Assembly (NCBI GenBank): GCA_903813345.2
Contig: CAIIXF020000005.1
Coordinates: 12,713,375 to 12,777,374, forward strand
DNA: 64,000 nt
Source: Owenia fusiformis
Taxonomy: Eukaryota; Annelida; Polychaeta; Sabellida; Oweniidae
Direction of reading: 5' to 3'
Shown here: one piece after another, positions 51,701 through 60,700 of the stretch
Position numbering within the stretch: the first letter of the stretch is position 1
Layout of the letters: every line of letters starts with the position of its first letter
Made by a program: the position numbers and the translations under genes
Notes under the pieces: model-generated
What the model was told of the DNA's origin: nothing
The model's input: the letters and a program-made list of their open reading frames with translations, nothing else
Database searches by the model: none

Positions 51701-54700
51701 TATCCCTCCGAACTTCGTTCGATGGGATAATAATCATGAATATTCAAGAAAATGAATATAATGAGTTTGTCCACAGGGCAAGAGCATCCATTATTAATAG
51801 TTGGGTCAATTTGTGGGACGTACCCATCTGGTGGAGAGTCCCACTTGTAAAATCATAATGAGGTAATTTGATACCAGCCCAAGAGCACCTCCAATCCATC
51901 ATCAATATAATATCCTCTAGTTCAATACTATAAGTGCTTGTAAAATCATAATGAGCGAATCTGATACCATCTAAATTAATTTTGGGTCACTATCAATGAC
52001 CTTTCCATTCATCCTTAATGTGTCAAGTGTCCTAAACACCCTCAAATCCAATAATTTCATCTATTGAGAAAACCTATGTAAAATCATAAGTAGGTAACCC
52101 GAGATCTCCTTAATTAATTTTTGGTCACTCGAGAAATAGAATTCTAAAGATCTTAAGATATTGTAAAGAATGGGCCACGCCCTTATTTCCAATTCATTTA
52201 TTCTGGTTAGCTTTGAGGCCCATTTACTGTGATACCTCTTCCCCCCTGCAAGGACTGAGTATTGATAGATGCATTCCAAAGCTGTCGTCCTATTATAATT
52301 TCTATAGAATTAATAATAACAGATCTATAAATTAACACCACATCGCTTCTGACCATACAAACTCTTTGAATAGTCCCAGTATCTTTTCATGTTACAATGG
52401 GTAGCTAAAGGTCACTAGAATGTATTTCAAAGGACTTCCTTAGTGAAATACCTTATATGGGCATGTGTCATCACATACAATGTTATAGATTTATGCCACC
52501 TAGCACTGAATGACCCAAATGATTGATCCATGAAAACACTTGTAAAATCATAATGAGGAAACCTAACACCTCTTGGATTGCATCTCTATACTTATTCAAA
52601 GGCATTCAATACCTACACAGTACAGTAAAACCTGTCTCATCCAAACAGCATAAAGACAAGCCACAAGTGTTCAGATTGGCAGGTCAGGCACGTAGCCAGG
52701 ATTTGCCAAGGGGGGGGGGTTAAGTTTTCAAAAATTTCCAGGGGGGGTTCACATTTGACAATTAAGGCCCAAATATGGCTAAAATCACTTGAGAAGTGCT
52801 CAAAATGGTGAAAAACTGCATGATTTTGAAAGAATTTTTGGCCGGGGGGGGGGGGGGGGGGGGTTCGCCCGAACCATGCGAACCCCCCCTGGCTACGGGC
52901 CTGCAGGTATCTGCATTTTGATATTCTTAAAATGGAAGCCAATCATTGATGGAAAAGTACACTTCTTGGATATTAAGCAAATTAGTACTTTTTTACCTCA
53001 GGAGAACAGGCCTACATACATTTGCATTTTATAGAACATTGGCATTCATTTTAATTGAAAGACAAGGACACTTTAACATAAAATTGCAGTTGTAAAGCAT
53101 TTTTTACTGTTTGGGCCTGTAAACTATATATTACAAAAACATTCATTGAATGAAATAAAATACAAACTCTAACATGTGCTTATCGCATTAATATGTCTTA
53201 CATCCTTAGTTATTGCGTGAAAATGAACGCAGATGGCACATAGTAAATTTTTAATAAAATCTTGCATGACACAATACAATTAATTTAAATACATAATAAG
53301 ATGATATATGTGACAATGTATTATGCCAATGAAAATCTATAATTGTTGAAGAACATATCATCATGAAAGAAATGAATGCAGTCCGTATTACTACACAGAT
53401 GGCAAAAAGGGCACAGAGTACAGTCTATCATCGATCATGCAAATAATCTAGTGACACGCAAGGAAGACTTGAGTGCTTAATATCAGTGGAGATCTATACA
53501 TTCCAGCAGCATTGATTTCCTGCCAGATGAAAAAAACAAGCGGCCATGTTTGCAAAATCATAATGAGCTAATTTGTTTGCTTTTCTGTACCACTTGGTTT
53601 TTAAGTCTCCTCCACGTTGAACCAATCCAAGGTATGAAGTTTCTATGGTTGAAAATGAACAAGTATGGAACCAATAGGCCTTTTCAATAAATCCTGACCC
53701 CTTTTGGTAAGCCAAAGAAACTGGTTATAATGATCAATAATTAATGATGGTTCATATTTTTTTTACATTTTATGCAGATATTTATAGATCATTGTAAAAT
53801 ACAAAGTGCAAAATCAAAATATTTTGATTATGGGATTGATACCGTATTTCCCCAATTTTTGTAACATTTGGAACTGTTAACTGTGCAAAAAAGGACAGAT
53901 GCAATGTCATGATGCCAAGGCTATAGATACCACAAGTAAGATTGTAGGATCTACACTTTCACAAGCTTTAGATAAAGAGAGACTCTGATAAATCATAATT
54001 ACTGAAAATAATTAAAATAAAAACTTAATAACAACAAATTGTAAATCAATCAATCAACCTCCAAAATGTAGGACTCTACACATCATCCTCTCTCTCTGCA
54101 AGCAAGAAGATATACGGAGACCTACATTTGGAGACTGCATCAGTCAATTCAGGGAAATGCAAAGAGACCAATCACAGGAAAGAATCAGCACAGAATTATT
54201 CCTAAAAAGCTTGAAAAATCATAATGAGATATCTGAATAGACCCTAATTTGTTTGCCATGTACTTGAGAGTGGATTCAAATGGAAGAAAACAAGCTCAAA
54301 ACACAATGGAAAGCTTTCCAATTTCGATACACCCCTGTATAAAATTATATATTTTCGCGCTGTTTTTCGCATTGAAATCACTTTGTTGCACCATTCTGCA
54401 TCGCCTGTATGTTATGTCGCACTTGTATGTTTATGTTACCATGGTGATAACAGTCAAAGGCTAAATAGTGAATTCTACTTGTACTTTGTAAATATACATG
54501 GGAAAAATCATCATTGTCTCCTTTCATATAAATAGTAGAGTACTCTATTCACACAGCAAGGTTGTTCAATACAATTTATTTATATATTTTCATAGGGCAT
54601 TAAGTACACTAAGATGTCAATTGTGGTGAAAAGTACTAAATCCCCATGGCAAACAGAAATTCTGACCAATCACAACATGCCCGATTTCGTTGAAAAATCA

Positions 54701-57700
54701 TAATGAGGAAAGCTGTGAAAATTTGATATGTTTATTCAGCACTTAACTGTTCACTAGTGTAGAAATTCACAATGAATCACACATGAGTGAATGAACGTGC
54801 GATGAAAAGAAGCTGAATAGAACGCAGAGTTGAAAGGCATGGATAGGAAATTCAATGGCAATTTATCATTTGTAATGCGGTTGCAGTCTTATTTGACTGA
54901 TTTATTCATTTTATTTATTTTCAAATTTAAATTGCATGTAATTTAGTGGATTTCAATGCTAGAAATAATATTTGGAGTATAGTTTTTTCATTGTAAAACA
55001 CCCACATAAATTGAGCCAAAATGTACATTAAATATTTAGGATATTTAAAATATGAATTCTATTACAAGCATTTAAAAGAGAGACACTGAAAAAACAGAAA
55101 GATATTTTCTGAAAAGAAAGAAATGTAACAACAGGAGTTGGTTTTCAGGATGCAACAGAAAAACTCATAAATCTCTATGAGGCTAGTTATCTGACAGATG
55201 TATCTGCATAATGAGTAGATAAGAGCACTAAGTAAACATTGGAAACAAACAGATCACACGCCTGCTTCTCTCTCTCATCTAGAAACAAATTATCAAAGCT
55301 AGCCACATGCCTTCACACTAGCCTACTGTAAATCAGAGATATGGGAAATCAGAGTAGTATCAGAGAACCAAGTAAAATATTGGAAGATGAAGCTCTCCTT
55401 TAGAGGAAGAAAAACTATTACAAAAGTAGAATTTCAGGATGGTGAGGGGGGTTAATCTTACACATACACCTTATAATCTGTCTTCGAGTTTTCATGATTA
55501 TTTCTTATCAAAATATATTATATCTATTTTTTATATCTATCATATTTGCATTCATAACCTACTATTGTATTTTACCATTGTAACCATCAAGGCCAATAAT
55601 ACTTCGGTGTAGGCCCTGTATTTATTTGTAGAATGGAATTATGAATAAATAAAACATTAACTAAAAAAACTGAATAATTTTTCACATGAGCAATCATGCC
55701 CAGAATTCCAAAATCACAATTACCCTTTTTATTCACTCAGGATACCACTAGTGATTCAGAATACATGAACAAATCATAAATAAAGGGGACCAGAAATTAT
55801 TACCAATGAAGTTCAGATTTAGCTCCCTATTTTTGGTCTGCTCCTTGGTGACTTCAGTCAGTGCAAAGCACGAGAGTTGAAAGGCAATACTTTCTTACCA
55901 CTTTCTTTTGTAGAAACAGTCAAAAAAAGTCAAATGTTAATTTTTTTTCATTCTAGAAAAACACTTTATTGAAATTTGAGTCTATTGAAAACCTACCCTT
56001 TGCATTCGTTTGACTTCACTTCTTAAAAGAGAGCTTCGTCTTCACTCTTTCAAACTAAAATAAACCTGTGAACTCACCGCGCCAATCAGTGTTTGTCGGC
56101 AAAATTTGACCGACGTTCTATATATGGTAATTCCTTCTGACATCATCGTTGAGCCCAATGACATGCGCCTATTTAATTAGAACGCTTTTGGCGTATGTTT
56201 CTTCAAGCTCGCTGATTGGTGGAAGAAAGGTCAGCGCGTAGGTCAAAAGCTTCTAAACTGTAATATGGTCTCTACTAGGCAGAGTGTAGTTTAACTAGAC
56301 TCTGCACGCAGGGTATTGAAAACCAGGACCCTCCATGTGTGAAATCTGTCAAGTGCTAAATTCTCAGATTACCCAGAAACCCCAGCTGCTCCAAACTCAT
56401 TTTACTTATCTTGCTTGCATCTGCATAATGACTGATAAGAAGGAAAAAATCAACAACAGCAGCTATTCCCAAAAGAAAAATGTCATCCAGGTCACATTTT
56501 TGAAATGTAAAATATTGTGAAAAGAGTGGAATCAGCAAGGAATAAAGTAAATAGGCATGTAGTCAATATTCTAAATCATATAGAAATTTAAGAATATCAG
56601 ATCCTTTATTCAAATTTTAGAGAGGAATGTAGAGAACTTAACATGGTGACCAATGGGAAATCTTTGGCACGGAAAGGTAACTACTAAATAGTGTCGAATA
56701 ACTAAGGCATTCATGGTTGGGAGTAGGCTACAAAAACAAGATTTCCAAACATGGAAAAATCTAAAATAGAAAGCCAATTTGGGTAAGATTTGGTTATCTG
56801 GATAATTGGGGTTACTGAATGCCAACAATTAATTGCAATAATTCTATTTTGTAACTTAACTTGTAAATATCCATGTAAAAATGTGAAAATTGAGAAGCAA
56901 AAATACATGAGAAGTTAGAAAAACTGAATATTCCGGATTTTGCTGGTAAGATCAGATCTAAATAACCTAAAAGCTATTTTGATTGGATATGGTTTACCAT
57001 AAGCTGATTTGGTAAGACAAGGTCAAAGGATTATCTCAAAACCATAAGCATCCATGAAGACCTAAAGACCAAAATCCACAATCTATTTCCACATTTCGTA
57101 AGCAACCATTAAAGATTTGGGAATGTTTTGAAACTTGTGGTTTGCTTATTTTGTTTTTTGCTTATCTTTTACTTGTATCTGCATAATGAGGTGATAAGAG
57201 CAGAAAAATCAACAGCACACATGTCTATACTTATGACTATCTAGTACCTTATCCCTCACATACAATACCAGGGGTTAATTTTTGTGAACAGAAAAGTGCA
57301 GGGGGTCATCTTTTTTAAGAAATTTATCTGTTTGTAAAAAGGGCCTCAAGTTTTTAAAAATTGCACCATTTGGTGGGCTCACATGGTGATTCCTTACACT
57401 AAATTTTGTGATATTTTGACCTTTCATGACGTTTCATTTTCAAATAGTAAGCCTGGTTTTTCAACAAGATGCACAGTGACAAATTACACACTTTTTTCCT
57501 TGTTGCACCAAAACAGCACTGGCTGCAAGATCATAATGAGACACCTGCTGTGAAACTGTTAACACCTAACTGGAAAGCACTGAGAAGTGCAAATCACCAT
57601 GAACTTTCCAAGATGTTCCCCTGTTTCTTGTTAAGTCTTTGATTTCTGATACTACACAGCCAGTAATATTCAGTATTTTAAATCTAAATACAATTTATTT

Positions 57701-60700
57701 CCAGCATAGGATAAAAATAATATCACATACTTGGCAATTTAAACTCTTGAAAGTAAATGAATACTCCATTATTATCACACATCCTAAATTGAGTAAAGAA
57801 TTACCTATACAGTGACATCTATAAATGACTATTGAAATCTATTTCACAGATGAACACAATCATAGTCGAAGATGCTGAGCTCTGAGTGAAGAGTCAAATG
57901 TACACTCAATAAAACCTGGACAAAAATTTGGCTACTCCAGAGAATGGACTATACAGATATTAAATATATGTTTCAAGGTATTGAAGCTTTTACTCCATCA
58001 GTAGAAATGTATCACTGAAATTTCTCCAGGGACAGATCTTAGTTCAAAATAAGTTTGTCGAGCTAGAAACCCTGTGACCCTCCTCCCCCTACTTGACAAC
58101 ACACCTTTACACTCTTGTGGGGAGGTGTGTAGTGGGGGATCACAAGGGCCTGTAGCTAGACTAAAAATAAGTTTAAAATGGCACTTACCATCCCAAGCAT
58201 ACATGATATTGTCTGGCGTTGGCTTCTCTTTTTCTGTATCATCCTTCCAAGCCTCGAATCTCTGAATATCTGTGCCATCCCCCTCCCAATAATACTGCCA
58301 GGGACGTGAAGGATTACGGCGCCCACTTGTGTACCAGCGTTGCCTGTATCATAAACATACTTTTTTTTGATGTAGACAGACAAGAAAAGTGAGTCACTGG
58401 CAATGTTAGCAAACAGGTTGACAATAATGTAAATTTTTTTTAGAGATTCAAAACAAAACTTGTTCACTGGTTAACATATAGCCTTGCCCAAGTCGGTCTC
58501 TTATACTATCTGATTTCTATTATGACCGCCTTGTACCAAAGAGAAAGCCACGTGCTTTACCGACTCAATGTTTATGTCGGTAAAATTTGACCAATCAACG
58601 ACGGCCCTGCAGCGTTAGCTCATTATTATGCATGGTCAAAAACAAGTACACTTTTCGTCTGGACTTTTCACGAACAAATCTTGCATGAATTCATCATGAA
58701 AATACAAATATTTTATCAGATAAATATCAATCAGAGTTAAGTGGATGCCAGACATCGATCGGTAACCGGAGGTTAGAAGATTTCAACAATAAACGTTGAA
58801 ACGATCGCTGAATTCAAATGAACATGTAGGCTGAGATTCAATCACTGATCGACGACTACATGACCCGCTACATTGGACTAGGACTAAGGTCTTGCATTTT
58901 CATCGCGAGATCAGTTTTAAATCTATTGCATGATTTAATTTAGATTAATGACTCTTACATTCCCTATGTACATTTAATTACATAATATATTGTAACTCTA
59001 AAGAAACGATCGATCAGATCATTGAATTTCAAGTCGTAGACGGGAAGATTGTTTTGCTGTGCAGCTCAACCTGATAACGTTTTGATTGGTCAATAAGCCT
59101 GAAGTCACACGTCGTGTCCACGCGTATATCTGTTAATCGATAAGGTTTCGCGATACCCCTGATAGCGTAGGTATTATGGAAATCTCGAAACCGTTGAATA
59201 TCTCAGCATAATAGCAGCGGAGATGTATTGGATTGTACAAGGCGGTAATAATTCAAGATCAGATAAGTAAAAAATACCGACTTGGGCAAGGCTAGTTAAC
59301 ATAAATAACTGTGATAATTTACCTGCCAGGTCCAGGGTCGATAGTATTGAACGTCTGCTCCACAAACCCATGTTCCCCATTGTCATTGACACTCAACAAA
59401 GTGGCTCCATTGTCCTGTAAGTAGAGAAACAAGGCATGAACATGCAAAATGTCACCACCCACCATTTGTTACAGATGCCGAAAGCCAGCTCTGAATGCCA
59501 AACACCAACCACAAAAAGGTTGGAGACTATAACAATATATCATTATTATCTCATATTATGATAGTGTGTTTGTATGGATTTTAAAAGGTCTAACCATAAA
59601 TTATGTAGTTCCCTGAATATTTCTACTAAATATGAAACTATAGACATTGATATGGGTTAAACCATAGGGACTAGATCAACAATACTACTACTGCCATCTT
59701 TCTGTTAGGCATAAGATTCATTGAATCCAGATGGATCAAAGTATCTATTACTTTTTTGGTACAGCTTGCCAAAGTTTCATCCCCTTTATAAAACTGATAA
59801 AATGTTTGAGCTCAGGACTAAATGGAAATGTGTTATGCACATGATGATTCAAACACATCTATCTCTACTAGAACTCCATGAAAATCTGACAGTGTATGTT
59901 ATACCATATAGGTTTCGAGAGAACACCATACAGTTTTGGCATCACAGATAACATGGTCTCAACACATAACAATCTAACTTACACTACATGATATTTTGGC
60001 ACCAGCCAGGTCAGAGTAAAGGAGCCTCTGGAAATGTGTCAGTGTATGTTTATAACATGGGTTTTCAAGAGAACACCATACATTTTTTGGTATAACGCAA
60101 AACATGGTCTCAACAAAATCTAACTTACACTACATGATATTTTGGCACCAGCCAGGTCAGAGTAAGGGAACCTCTGGAAATGTGTCAGTGTATGTTTATA
60201 ACATGGGTTTTCAAGAGAACACAATACATTTTTTGGTATAACGCAAAACATGGCCTCAACAAAATCTAACTTACACTACATGATATTTTGGCACCAGCCA
60301 GGTCAGAGTAAGGGAACCTCTGGAACCTATAGCACCTGTCCAAGTATTCCCGCCATCCAGGGGGACAATCTAAAACACAAGCAGAAATTGGGTGAAAAAC
60401 ACTCAAAAAAAATTATGTCTATCTATATTTAAAAATGAACAAAACTGATTGGGTTATAATTTTTTTAATTTAGAAAAGAAATACATAAAAGCATTTCAGC
60501 CTGTTCTGTTTCATTTACAATAATTTTGCACTGATTAGAGTTTTTATTCATTTTGTTCTGTATAGCATTTATTCATTTTGTATTGCCTGTAGTTTCTATT
60601 TGTTTTGCCCATCATATTTTTGTTTTGACTATAGCTTTTATTTGTTTTGCCTGTTGTTTTTAATTGTTTTGACTGTAGTTTTTATTTGTTTTGACTGTAG

